Below are positions 6,577 to 14,373 of a DNA stretch of 64,000 nucleotides, one piece after another. Numbering within the stretch: the stretch's first letter is position 1; every line of letters starts with the position of its first letter. The translations under genes were made by a program, and so were the position numbers. The notes below the pieces were generated by a model. That model ran no database searches, had not been told where the DNA came from, and worked only from the letters and a program-made list of their open reading frames with translations. Source of the stretch: Sneathiella limimaris. Lineage in GTDB: Bacteria; Pseudomonadota; Alphaproteobacteria; Sneathiellales; Sneathiellaceae. The stretch lies in NCBI RefSeq assembly GCF_012932565.1, contig NZ_JABBYJ010000001.1:496001-560000 (forward strand), read 5' to 3'.

Positions 6577-8697
6577 TTACTCACGAGTTAGGGCGACAGG
6601 GGGCATATGCGCCAAGTCCAAGTCTTCGTTGGTAATTTCCCCAAGCCGAACAACCCGGCCGCCATATTGATCAGCAAAGTTCTCGGCGGGTTCCAGCTCG
6701 CTGAATGGGACAAACTCGGGCATTCCCATCCCCCCAGGCTTACGGCTTCCAACCACAAAAAATGCTTCCTGTATGTCGATCCAAATCCCAACATTCTGGG
6801 GTTTCTCCCAGCTTTCGGCTTTCCCCATGTCATGGACATATGTCACAACGGCATCTTGGGCCTCACCCGGTAAGGTTAGATATGTAATCGCATCTTTTAC
6901 AGAACTGAACCATTGCGGTTTTGATCTATGCTTCTCAAAAACCTGGGCTTTTGGGCCTGAATGCTCTGCAAGCAGCATTCCGCAATAAGTCCCAACAGTT
7001 TCATTCGTCAGCGCCAGAGGCTCTGGCAAAACTTCCAGGTTCTCCTGGCAAGCGCTTAAGGAGAAGCCAAAAATCATAGAAATGATTACTATAAGTGACT
7101 TCCCTCTCCGATCCATGTGCATGTAGGCACCAAAAATTTCCTCAAGGCTTGGGTCAGTTATCCGAATATCATTGAGCTGAATACCAAGCGCATAGATGCT
7201 GTTTAATATTGGGATCTTACGGGCCTGCTCACAATGTATGACCAGATGTCTCTGGGTTGTTCTTTGAACATTCAGGTCATGGGCAAAAACGGTTTTGATT
7301 TGATCACAGGCTTCAGGCGTTGCCTCAATAACGATTTTTGAATGAACGGCTAGCTGTTGAGTCAGACCCGCCATGGTGCCATCTCCAACAACACGACCAG
7401 AATTAAGGATCACCGCCCGGTCAACGCGATCATCAATCTCAGTAAGAACATGTGAGGAAATCAAAATAGATGTTCCTTTTTGCTTTTCTTCCCCAAGAAT
7501 ATGATAAATTTTTTGCCGAGCCATAGGATCCAGACCAGAGGTTGGCTCGTCCAAGATGAGGAACTCCGGCTCACCCAGCAAGGCTTGAGCCAATCCAAGT
7601 TTTTGCCGCATTCCCTTCGAATAAGTTGAAATTCGGTAGTCAGCCGCGGCTTCAAGTTCAAATTTCTCAAAGAGCTCGTTTACTTGAGCTTGGGGTGCAT
7701 CTTTTAGCTTGGCATAAAAAAGTAGCACTTCTCTTCCTGTCATGTTTTTCTGAAAGAGAATTTGTTCCGGTAAAAATCCGATATGCTGTCGCGACTTCTT
7801 AAAGTGGCGTTTTTGAACATCGGCACCCATAACATGAACCATGCCGCGTGTTGGGGATATCAGCCCCAACAAAATCTTGATCAGGGTACTTTTTCCGGCA
7901 CCATTATGACCGACCAGAGCTAAGCACTCTCCCCGGTTCAAAGTTAAGGTTACATCCTGCAACGCTTTAAGATCACCAAAGTTCTTTGAAATTCCAAGAG
8001 GCCATGCAACCTTCATTTTCTCACCATCAACCGCGGAAAATACAGCGTGATATTTTGACGGATCATCTAAAACAGAGCCATCGTTCGGCAGCGGCACCCG
8101 ATGTTCGCCGTTAGCGAAAATATACTTGGTTTTCGGGTATTTTTGTGGCCGCATTCCGTGAATATCGGCTGCATTGGGGATAGAAATAATTTTGTCTACC
8201 TTCATAATATCACAGCGGATTCGAGCAATCCGGGTATTCGCTTTATCATTGACCCAGATATAACGGCCATCATAGGTTCCGTTCGTAAAAGACATATGAG
8301 GATGATGAGTATCGCCATTAAGCGGAAAACCGCCTTTGTCCTTCCAGAATTCCTTTTCCTTAGGAAGCATATTCTCGGTGAGGATCTTTATACTTTCATC
8401 TGTCTGACCCCAACCAGTTGCACTACAGCGATTAAAAACAGGGATCCTCATCAATTCCCGCATGGAGGGTATACCTAAAATCCGTACTTCGCCGGACTGC
8501 CCTCCACTCCAAAAACCGTAATATTCGTCAAGATCACCAGGTGCTACTTCTGCATTTCCCTTAGCAGCGTGGGCAATACGCGGCGAAGCCATAAAGGCCG
8601 TCGTCCCTCCAAGCGCCCCCAGACCCGCAACAGCGGCTGAACCACTCAATAATGAACGCCGGGAGACGTCTGCAATTTTCTCTGAATCGTCTTTCAT
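6577..8697 (-). CDS. Chimeric remnant: NosZ N-terminus + NosF ATPase + NosL
   Basis: One 706-residue ORF made of three nos genes. Residues 1-232 are the N-terminal third of N2O reductase NosZ: Tat signal SRRSLLSG, then DEYYGFWSGGQSGE and the CuZ-ligand region DTHHPHMSF. Residues 233-526 are almost all of the ABC ATPase NosF: GHNGAGKST at 263, signature YSKGMRQK, Walker B LILDEPTSGLDP. Residues 527-706 are NosL, the copper lipoprotein, with its lipobox Cys at 550. Most of nosZ, all nosD and all nosY are missing, yet both joins are in frame. NosL could be made alone from ATG 7116 (MDRRGKSL...). The start follows TTAGGAG. It cannot reduce N2O because CuA and most CuZ ligands are absent. Confidence 0.88.
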   Translation of the reverse strand: MKDDSEKIADVSRRSLLSGSAAVAGLGALGGTTAFMASPRIAHAAKGNAEVAPGDLDEYYGFWSGGQSGEVRILGIPSMRELMRIPVFNRCSATGWGQTDESIKILTENMLPKEKEFWKDKGGFPLNGDTHHPHMSFTNGTYDGRYIWVNDKANTRIARIRCDIMKVDKIISIPNAADIHGMRPQKYPKTKYIFANGEHRVPLPNDGSVLDDPSKYHAVFSAVDGEKMKVAWPLGISKNFGDLKALQDVTLTLNRGECLALVGHNGAGKSTLIKILLGLISPTRGMVHVMGADVQKRHFKKSRQHIGFLPEQILFQKNMTGREVLLFYAKLKDAPQAQVNELFEKFELEAAADYRISTYSKGMRQKLGLAQALLGEPEFLILDEPTSGLDPMARQKIYHILGEEKQKGTSILISSHVLTEIDDRVDRAVILNSGRVVGDGTMAGLTQQLAVHSKIVIEATPEACDQIKTVFAHDLNVQRTTQRHLVIHCEQARKIPILNSIYALGIQLNDIRITDPSLEEIFGAYMHMDRRGKSLIVIISMIFGFSLSACQENLEVLPEPLALTNETVGTYCGMLLAEHSGPKAQVFEKHRSKPQWFSSVKDAITYLTLPGEAQDAVVTYVHDMGKAESWEKPQNVGIWIDIQEAFFVVGSRKPGGMGMPEFVPFSELEPAENFADQYGGRVVRLGEITNEDLDLAHMPPVALTRE

Positions 8698-8860
8698 TTT
8701 CTTTCTCCTAATAAGAAACAGTCGGATAAACAATGTCATCCTAATAAATCCCATTTACCAAGTTAATTTGAACAGCGCATACCCCTGAATTTTCGGAAGG
8801 AGTATTTCGCTTATTAAAATTTTGTTGGAATGGACCTTAGTCGGGATCTGAACATCGTTA

Positions 8861-8876
8861 TTTGCGCTTTCGCAAA
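8861..8876. promoter_or_regulatory. Palindrome of CRP/FNR-family operator size
   Basis: TTTGCG-CTTT-CGCAAA is a perfect 6-bp inverted repeat with a 4-base spacer, about 165 bases before the nos chimera start. The geometry matches operators of the CRP/FNR superfamily that control denitrification genes, but the half-site is not the FNR consensus TTGAT. It may be the surviving control site of the old nos operon, or chance. Confidence 0.3.
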
Positions 8877-9011
8877 CTCCCAGTGGATTTCCAGCCATGA
8901 AATCATAGGAGGTGAAGCGAGTCATTTAGAGGAAAACATTATGCTGTTTTGCTCCGTATGGAAAAGTTCTGATTGACCTTTCCGTGCGCTCCTCACCCTA
9001 GTCTACAATAA

Positions 9012-9053
9012 CAAAACGTAAAAACCCGGCAATTGACGGGTTTTTACGTTTTG
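9012..9053. terminator. Strong bidirectional terminator-like hairpin
   Basis: A perfect 17-bp inverted repeat (9012-9028 and 9037-9053) with an 8-base loop. The arms carry A5 and T5 runs next to a CCCG/CGGG core, so it could stop transcription in either direction. It separates the MAPEG gene from the nos remnant. Confidence 0.65.
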
Positions 9054-9223
9054 GATGCGGGGGTGCGCAAGCAACGACAGTCAATAAAAATATCGGTCAA
9101 AATAGTGGGGGTAAACAGCCATTCCAGGCCTATTTGTATTCCTCCAAAACAGATATCCAGAAATATTTTTTACTAAATTTACTTAAACGGAAGTAAGGGG
9201 GACTTTGCAGCCAATAAGTAAGT

Positions 9224-9688
9224 TCACATAAGCACGACAAAAAGAACATGGCATGCCATATAAACCACAACTCCCGAACCAATTGTGTAAAATGTCGCAC
9301 GAACTTCGTGTGATCTTTCTGTTGAATAAGCCCAGAAATGTCCAAGGCGTGCTATCACAAATCCATACATCAGGATCTGCGCCAGCAGAACTGATGGATT
9401 AACCACAACAAAAAGCAGACCAGCTATCCAGAATGACGGAATATTTTCAAGATCGTTCCTATGTATTCTTCGAGATCGGTCGACGTATTCATTAACTTCA
9501 AGCTGAGTAGGATCAGGAGTTTTATTGATAAGACCCTGTTTCAAATCCTCACGGCTGGCGTAACCAGATCCAACTTTCAGCATCCTGTAAACTGTCACCC
9601 ACCCTTGTCCCATTACTTTGATTACCATGATTGCGGATGCTATCAAATAGGTCACGAAAACAGGGTTTTCCAAATTCATGGCATCCAT
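9224..9688 (-). CDS. MAPEG family membrane protein (microsomal GST-like)
   Basis: A 154-residue integral membrane protein with four hydrophobic segments. The MAPEG signature RRIHRNDLENIPSFW lies after the first loop, followed by RLGHFWAYSTERSHEVR. These residues form the glutathione site in microsomal glutathione transferases and prostaglandin E synthase-1. A role in detoxifying lipophilic electrophiles is inferred. It is transcribed away from a tetR gene, with twin operator-like palindromes in the shared promoter region, so it is probably repressed by that TetR protein. ATG 9688 and ATG 9679 are both possible starts. Confidence 0.85.
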   Translation of the reverse strand: MDAMNLENPVFVTYLIASAIMVIKVMGQGWVTVYRMLKVGSGYASREDLKQGLINKTPDPTQLEVNEYVDRSRRIHRNDLENIPSFWIAGLLFVVVNPSVLLAQILMYGFVIARLGHFWAYSTERSHEVRATFYTIGSGVVVYMACHVLFVVLM

Positions 9689-9735
9689 ACGGAGACCTCA
9701 TCTAAAATTGCAACGGGGTTCTGTTTCACCTTTAC

Positions 9736-9771
9736 TTACCAATGGTAAATGATGTAACTTACCATGGGTAA
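9736..9771. promoter_or_regulatory. Twin palindromic operator between MAPEG and tetR
   Basis: Two near-identical palindromes, TTACCAATGGTAA at 9736-9748 and TTACCATGGGTAA at 9759-9771, have centres 23 bp apart, about two helical turns. They lie just upstream of the tetR start and in the divergent promoter region. This arrangement suits cooperative binding of two TetR dimers. Confidence 0.7.
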
Positions 9772-9790
9772 TTAGTCAAGGGCAAACAAC

Positions 9791-10375
9791 ATGGCGCAAC
9801 AAAACACCAAAGATCAAATCATAGAAGTTACACGCGAGATTCTTACTTCAGACGGACTTGCTGCAGTTTCCTTTGATGCCATAGCCCGCCGACTCGGCCG
9901 CACAAAACAAGCCGTGCTTTACTGGTATCCCACAAAGCACGATCTTTTAGCGGCAATGTTCCTCCCTTGGCTGGAAGCAGAGGCGAACACAGCCATCCAA
10001 TCAATCTCATATACGGCCACCCGAGACGCTGCAATAGAAGCGTTCGTGGGGACCGTTGCAAATTTCCATTTTGCAGATCTCGACCGTTTTCGGATGATGT
10101 ATTTGTTGCCACAGACCATCCGACCGAACGCAGAAGTTACTCACAGTTTAGCCTTACTGGACAAGGTGCATCCAATCACCGATAGAATGTACAGTGCTCT
10201 TGCGGATAAACTTGGCTGTGGTTCCATCACTGAACGTCAGGAAGCTTTTGCAATCCACTCAGCGGTATTGGGATTGGTCGTCATGTTTGGACTTGCCGAC
10301 AGTGCAAATGATCCATTAAAGCATTCTACTTCCGAAATGGTACAGGCATTAACGACAGCGCTTCAATCGAAGTAG
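9791..10375 (+). CDS. TetR family transcriptional regulator
   Basis: A 194-residue repressor. The N-terminal helix-turn-helix is clear (SFDAIARRLGRTKQAVLYWYPTKHDLLAAM, given here as the span of residues about 27-56). The C-terminal domain is all-helical and presumably binds a small ligand. It is divergent from the MAPEG gene across a 102-base region with two matching palindromes, so it probably represses both genes until an electrophile or lipid ligand binds. It appears complete. Confidence 0.85.
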   Translation: MAQQNTKDQIIEVTREILTSDGLAAVSFDAIARRLGRTKQAVLYWYPTKHDLLAAMFLPWLEAEANTAIQSISYTATRDAAIEAFVGTVANFHFADLDRFRMMYLLPQTIRPNAEVTHSLALLDKVHPITDRMYSALADKLGCGSITERQEAFAIHSAVLGLVVMFGLADSANDPLKHSTSEMVQALTTALQSK

Positions 10376-10745
10376 CGGCTAAGATTGATCAATCTATCAT
10401 AGAACTGCCTCTTTGTAACACAACCCATCTTATGATTTGGTTTACAGTATGGTCGCAGCCCTATTTGAACCTATGACCTAAGCCACTATTATAGCTAATA
10501 TATTTCTTGATATTTTGGTTTTTTGGTTATGATTTTGCTCGGGGCGTTACCCCTCCCTGTACCTGCGCAGCATTGACTGCTTGTTGTGAACCTACAGTCT
10601 TCAGGCTATGAGCTTTATTAGACCAAAATCAAATAATCAAAATAGATAATTTTTAAAGAGCAACCTGTCTACCCACCATGTCCGAAGAACTCCAATCCTT
10701 GACGGAAACGGGTACATGCCCTAAATATAATGACGCAATTACAAC
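10376..10745. other. Non-coding gap before the RES-Xre locus
   Basis: About 370-420 bases with no credible gene, depending on the start of the next ORF. It is A+T-rich at 10490-10540 and 10610-10660. I see no clear terminator or repeat. The promoter of the antitoxin-toxin operon presumably lies in its right end. Confidence 0.5.
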
Positions 10746-10796
10746 ATGGCTGATAATATTGTAGCTATTACATCTTTTTTATGTGAGAGCAGCGTT

Positions 10797-11156
10797 ATGA
10801 CACGACAGCAGCAGGCAGTAGACATGGATGATAAAGCCATCCTCGCCAAAGCCGCCAAGAATGCAGCCTCCAATCTGGGGATCCCACTTGAGGAACTGGC
10901 CAAGATCATTGGACGGGACCGGACAGCCATCAATCGCGGTATTGACCCTGCAACCAAGGCTGGGGAGCTGGCTCTTCTCTTTGTCCGCTGCTATCGCGCC
11001 CTGCATACCCTGGTCGGTGGGGATCCGAAAAACATGAAACACTGGTTTGGAACACGCAACAAGCATCTGAACGGTGTTCCAAGAGAGCTTGTAAAGTCCG
11101 TACAAGGACTGAATAGCGTCCTCATTTACCTGGACGGCATGCGTGGAAAGATCTGA
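10797..11156 (+). CDS. Xre/MbcA/ParS-type antitoxin of a RES toxin
   Basis: A 119-residue protein with an N-terminal helix-turn-helix (GIPLEELAKIIGRDRTAINRG) and a C-terminal toxin-binding domain (DUF2384-like): LLFVRCYRALHTLVGGDPKNM followed by WFGTRNKHLNGVPRELV. The family neutralises RES-domain toxins and autorepresses the operon. It overlaps the downstream RES gene by 14 bases, as expected of a coupled pair. An upstream ATG at 10746 would add 17 residues; MTRQQQAV (10797) looks more natural, but neither has a strong RBS. Confidence 0.8.
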   Translation: MTRQQQAVDMDDKAILAKAAKNAASNLGIPLEELAKIIGRDRTAINRGIDPATKAGELALLFVRCYRALHTLVGGDPKNMKHWFGTRNKHLNGVPRELVKSVQGLNSVLIYLDGMRGKI

Positions 11157-11892
11157 GTGGAAAGAGGTTCTGAGCCAAGCTCAACCCGAAACCCTCAGGG
11201 GCCTCTTGTGGCGGGTTGTTGAGGACCAGTCAGAGATCGCCACCATGGAGCTGGTTGAAACTCTCGATGAGCAAATGCGGCTTGAAGAGTTACTGGATGC
11301 GACCAAACCTTCCTATCCAGAAACGGCGCCGGATGATTACTTACTGGCCACCCCATTCAGATACCCTCCCTTAAAATGGGGATCGCGTTTTGGGGCCCGA
11401 CATGAAATGTCCATCTTCTATGGATCTCTCCTGCAGGAAACAGCGGCGGCAGAACTGGCCTATTATCGGTTCGTATTTTTAGAAGGAGTTGAGGAGGCGT
11501 TCCCCAATCCGGTGATCCGGGCAAGCTATGATCTCTTTTCGGCCCGATTCAAGTGTGAGCCTGGTCTCGATCTGACCAAAGAGCCCTTTACCGCCTATGC
11601 AGACACCCTGCAACACAAAGCCAACTATCAGCCAACCAAGGCGCTCGGCAGTGAGCTAAGAGCAGCCGAGATCCAGGGGATTAGCTATCAGTCCGCGCGC
11701 TGCCCCAAAGCCGGGTTAAATGTCGCCATTTTTGAGCCAGCAGGGTTAATCTCCAAAAAGCCTGTTCAACTGCTCAAATGCTATTGTGAGGCCACACGAA
11801 GCCGGGTGGGCCTTAAACTTGATCGAACCCAATTCCTGGAATTTCCACGGGATCTGTTTTTGCTGGATGGAAACCTTCCTGAACCAGCTTGA
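11143..11892 (+). CDS. RES-domain toxin (NAD+-degrading type)
   Basis: A 249-residue protein with the RES family layout. It has an Arg in GSRFGARHEMSIFYGS, a Glu in AAAELAYYRFVF and a Ser in ISYQSARCPKAG; these three conserved polar residues name the family. RES toxins studied elsewhere deplete NAD+ (family knowledge). At 249 residues with an N-terminal extension it is longer than minimal RES proteins. The start is a GTG inside the antitoxin gene. A terminator follows at about 11988. The pair appears intact. Confidence 0.82.
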   Translation: MERSEWKEVLSQAQPETLRGLLWRVVEDQSEIATMELVETLDEQMRLEELLDATKPSYPETAPDDYLLATPFRYPPLKWGSRFGARHEMSIFYGSLLQETAAAELAYYRFVFLEGVEEAFPNPVIRASYDLFSARFKCEPGLDLTKEPFTAYADTLQHKANYQPTKALGSELRAAEIQGISYQSARCPKAGLNVAIFEPAGLISKKPVQLLKCYCEATRSRVGLKLDRTQFLEFPRDLFLLDGNLPEPA

Positions 11893-11987
11893 GCTCACGC
11901 TGTCTTCTCTTGAAAATCCCGATCCAAGGTTTTTTATCAAGATCGGATAAACGCAAATCCAACGTATTTGATTTCTAGATTACAAAG

Positions 11988-12022
11988 CCCTCTATCGCAT
12001 GGCTGTGCATAGAGGGTTTTTT
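11988..12022 (+). terminator. Rho-independent terminator after the RES toxin
   Basis: CCCTCTAT (11988-11995) pairs with ATAGAGGG (12009-12016) around a 13-base loop and is followed directly by six T's. It is about 95 bases after the RES stop codon. Confidence 0.75.
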
Positions 12023-12096
12023 ATGTGGGGATATAACAGCCCAGCAAACAAGACCCCGGTTGAGCCTTTAAGGAGATGACCCGCTAAAAACCCGGA

Positions 12097-12264
12097 TCAG
12101 GCAAACACGCCGGCATCAACGGCCTCCAGATATAAATAGAGTTCCTCGATCCTTCCTGCCTGAACCAGCTGCATGGCCGTCCACCCCGCAAAACCGGCGA
12201 GAGGTTCTGATCTGTACCAGGCATTAGCCATAAGGGGCGAGCCACTGAAATTGGCTTTGCCCAT
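12097..12264 (-). CDS. Stand-alone C-terminal toxin-binding fragment of an Xre/MbcA-type antitoxin
   Basis: A 55-residue ORF with an excellent ribosome binding site (TTAGGAGGTTGCT before the ATG). Its sequence (LMANAWYRSEPLAGFAGW, TAMQLVQAGR, YLEAVDAGVFA) matches only the C-terminal toxin-binding part of MbcA/ParS/Xre antitoxins; the DNA-binding half is missing. It could be the tail of an antitoxin split by the insertion of 12412-13115, or a small separate protein. It is the last gene of a minus-strand run of three antitoxin-like ORFs. Confidence 0.55.
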   Translation of the reverse strand: MGKANFSGSPLMANAWYRSEPLAGFAGWTAMQLVQAGRIEELYLYLEAVDAGVFA

Positions 12265-12411
12265 AGCAACCTCCTAACCTCATAATGAGCAAAAAGGTGT
12301 CTACAAATCGAGGAGCATCTCAATCTCCGTCTGGATGGCGAACAGAACGGTACAAAAGCCCACGGCTCCCCAGACCTCTCAAGGCGTTGTCTAAGCTGCA
12401 ATGGCCGTTCA

Positions 12412-12843
12412 TTAAACGGCAAAACCCGCCCGGGTTCTCTTGAGTAAATCTACCACCATATCTGCGCCTGCACTTGAAGAGAGTGCTAATTGTAACGGGG
12501 ATTTTCCATCCAGCATTGGGTGCGGTTTGTTGAGAAAGTACTTTGATTTTTCAACATCATCTGCATAAATTTTTCTAGTCTCTACAGCTACTTTCCATGC
12601 AGCATATAAATTTTCACTAGTTTCTTTGGATACCCGCTTTGTTGGAGCCCGCTTTAATCGGTCAACAGTAGAACGAGAGACAAGGCTTTCAACTGATTTA
12701 GAGTTGTCTTCTAGAAGGCAATATCGAGCAATTGCTTTGATGTTACTCAGAGTAAAGCCGGTCTCTACGGCTTTTACAATATCAATCGGTCTAGGGTTAA
12801 GGCTACGCAATCCAAGAGACCTGTAAGGATTTTCAATGTTCAT
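12412..12843 (-). CDS. DUF2384-type (MbcA/ParS/Xre) antitoxin-like protein
   Basis: A 143-residue protein if started at MNIENPYRS. The C-terminal half fits the antitoxin/toxin-binding domain: ENLYAAWKVAVETRKIYAD, then EKSKYFLNKPHPMLDGKSPLQLA and a final VVDLLKRTRAGFAV. The N-terminal half has a weak helix-turn-helix pattern (IKAIARYCLLEDNSKSVESL). The start overlaps the upstream ORF stop in an ATGA arrangement, so translation is coupled. No RES or other toxin gene adjoins it on this strand. It may be an orphan antitoxin or regulate another locus. Confidence 0.65.
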   Translation of the reverse strand: MNIENPYRSLGLRSLNPRPIDIVKAVETGFTLSNIKAIARYCLLEDNSKSVESLVSRSTVDRLKRAPTKRVSKETSENLYAAWKVAVETRKIYADDVEKSKYFLNKPHPMLDGKSPLQLALSSSAGADMVVDLLKRTRAGFAV

Positions 12844-13115
12844 GAATGCATGGGTAGACACTCAAAATGCTCCTTTATTGCGTCATTTGGTGCATGAAAA
12901 TATATCATGTGAAGCCGTTTGTTCAATTCATATAAATATTTTGATAGATAGCTAAGACGTCTTTGGGGGCCTGGAGCGTGTAGGGAAGATCGGCGTTTCA
13001 AGGCACTCTCATCAAGTTCAATCGTCCAAGCAATCTCTTCTGCGTCGATCCGCAGGAGTTTTGCCAGTTTGCCGGGGACGACCAGCTCTCCCTCTGTAAC
13101 CTCCTCAAGCTGCAT
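12840..13115 (-). CDS. Xre-antitoxin-like N-terminal domain protein
   Basis: A 91-residue ORF whose first 55 residues resemble the DNA-binding half of MbcA/Xre antitoxins: LVVPGKLAKLLRIDAEEIAW, then ESALKRRSS and GPQRRLSYLSKYL. After QRRL, where full-length antitoxins run into the toxin-binding domain, it ends in an unrelated stretch (HMIYFHAPNDAIKEHFE). Its expected C-terminal half seems to survive about 600 bases away at 12097-12264. It overlaps the next gene by 4 bases. The upstream in-frame ATG at 13199 gives a less natural N-terminus. Confidence 0.5.
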   Translation of the reverse strand: MQLEEVTEGELVVPGKLAKLLRIDAEEIAWTIELDESALKRRSSLHAPGPQRRLSYLSKYLYELNKRLHMIYFHAPNDAIKEHFECLPMHS

Positions 13116-13282
13116 TTCACCCTGTCCTTGCAAATACAAAATGAATATAGTGCTCCTCTTCCAAAAGAGCAGGGAAAATCGACAGTCAGGAACCGACAAA
13201 CGGCTGCAACAGAGGCGATCCGTGCCCCCACGCTTGACTTCTGGTGGGGCCGCTCTAGGTGAAGCCTCAAAGGAAGGTTCCG

Positions 13283-14293
13283 ATGCCTAAAGACCGCATC
13301 CAGAAGGGGGAGCCAACCGCACCCGAGCCCAAGGGGTGCCGTCCCGCTCTTGCGGCCCTTCCGCCCTCGCTCGAGCCCGCCTTGAAGCGCGCCCGCCGCT
13401 ATCTGAAAGCGGCCCATGCGGATACCACCCAACAAGCCTATCACGAGGACTGGACGGCTTACGAGGCCTGGTGTGCGGCGCAAGGCCTGGCGCCGATTTC
13501 CGACGGGCCCGGCGAGCCGCTGGTCGGGCTGTATCTCTCGGACGCCGCCGACCATCTGGCGCCAACCACCCTCAACCGCCGCATCTTTGGCATTGCCGAT
13601 GGCTTTTACGCCCGCGGCCGCTCCTTTGATCCGCATCATCCGCTGCTCCGCCAGGTCATGGACGGGATCTACCGCCTCGAGGGTCGCCCGGTAGCGGCGC
13701 GGAGCCCGCTCTCTTATGAGGAGCTCGCCGCCATGGTGGGTACTCTTAAGACCAACCTTCGGGATCGCCGCGATGCCGCGATATTATTGGTCGGCTTCTT
13801 TGGCGCCTTTCGCCGCAGTGAACTCTCGGCTCTCGCCGTCGCCGATCTCAGCTTTCGAGCGGAGTCTCTAAAAATCGTCATCCGCCGCGCCAAGAACGAT
13901 GCCAAGCGCCTCGGCCAGACCAAGATCCTGCCGCGCGAGACAGATCCCGCGCTCTGTCCGGTTTCCGCATTGGACATTTGGCTGAAAGACGCCCAGATTG
14001 ACGAGGGGGCCGTCTTTAGAGGTATCGATCGCTTTGAGCGGGTCGCCAAGACGGCCCTCACCCCCCGCTCCATCGCCCGCCTGGTCAAAAGCCGCTACCA
14101 GGCGATGCTGAAAGCAAAAGGTCATCCGGACGCTGATATTGCCGAAAGGAGCCAGCTGATCAGCGCCCATAGCCTTAGAAGCGGCTATATCACCCGGGCC
14201 GGCCTCAAGGGCGACAGCCTCTGGCAAATCCGCGCCCGATCCGGCCATAAAACCCTAGAAGGAGTATCGCGCTATATCCATATAACCGACTGA
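13283..14293 (+). CDS. Tyrosine recombinase/integrase, G+C-rich
   Basis: A 336-residue phage-integrase-family recombinase. The SAM-like core-binding domain covers residues about 25-125 (TTQQAYHEDWTAYEAWCA). The catalytic domain has Arg in GFFGAFRRSELSAL, Lys in IRRAKNDAKR, HxxR in SAHSLRSGYITR, His in RSGHKTLEG and Tyr in SRYIH. All catalytic residues are present. The start follows AGGAAGG. Base composition is clearly richer in G+C than the chromosome around it, suggesting recent acquisition. The MbcA-like genes are on its left and an ISL3 element on its right. Confidence 0.88.
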   Translation: MPKDRIQKGEPTAPEPKGCRPALAALPPSLEPALKRARRYLKAAHADTTQQAYHEDWTAYEAWCAAQGLAPISDGPGEPLVGLYLSDAADHLAPTTLNRRIFGIADGFYARGRSFDPHHPLLRQVMDGIYRLEGRPVAARSPLSYEELAAMVGTLKTNLRDRRDAAILLVGFFGAFRRSELSALAVADLSFRAESLKIVIRRAKNDAKRLGQTKILPRETDPALCPVSALDIWLKDAQIDEGAVFRGIDRFERVAKTALTPRSIARLVKSRYQAMLKAKGHPDADIAERSQLISAHSLRSGYITRAGLKGDSLWQIRARSGHKTLEGVSRYIHITD

Positions 14294-14339
14294 CTGACAG
14301 CCCCCGTCCCGGCACTTGTCAATTTTGGGTGGTTTTTTC

Positions 14340-14373
14340 CACGAGTCCGCTAATCCTATTTATCGGACTCGTG
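14340..14373. repeat. Inverted repeat just after the recombinase
   Basis: A 10-bp perfect inverted repeat, CACGAGTCCG (14340-14349) and CGGACTCGTG (14364-14373), with a 14-base loop. It is flanked by a second imperfect complementary pair, TTTTGGG near 14323 and CCCCCAAAA near 14374. It may be the recombinase's terminator or a recombination site; the sequence alone does not decide. Confidence 0.45.

Larger units (their letters stand above)
8698..9211. other. Non-coding stretch upstream of the nos remnant
   Basis: No convincing gene is visible in this stretch. nosR, which usually precedes nosZ, is absent. It contains a CRP/FNR-sized palindrome at 8861-8876 and a 17-bp perfect hairpin at 9012-9053, listed separately. 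The rest has no recognisable motif. Confidence 0.6.

Noticed and set aside
12084-12422. A 112-residue minus-strand ORF overlapping the 55-residue antitoxin tail
   Set aside because: It is rich in Arg, Pro and Trp without any motif, while the other frame has a strong RBS and a recognisable antitoxin C-terminus.
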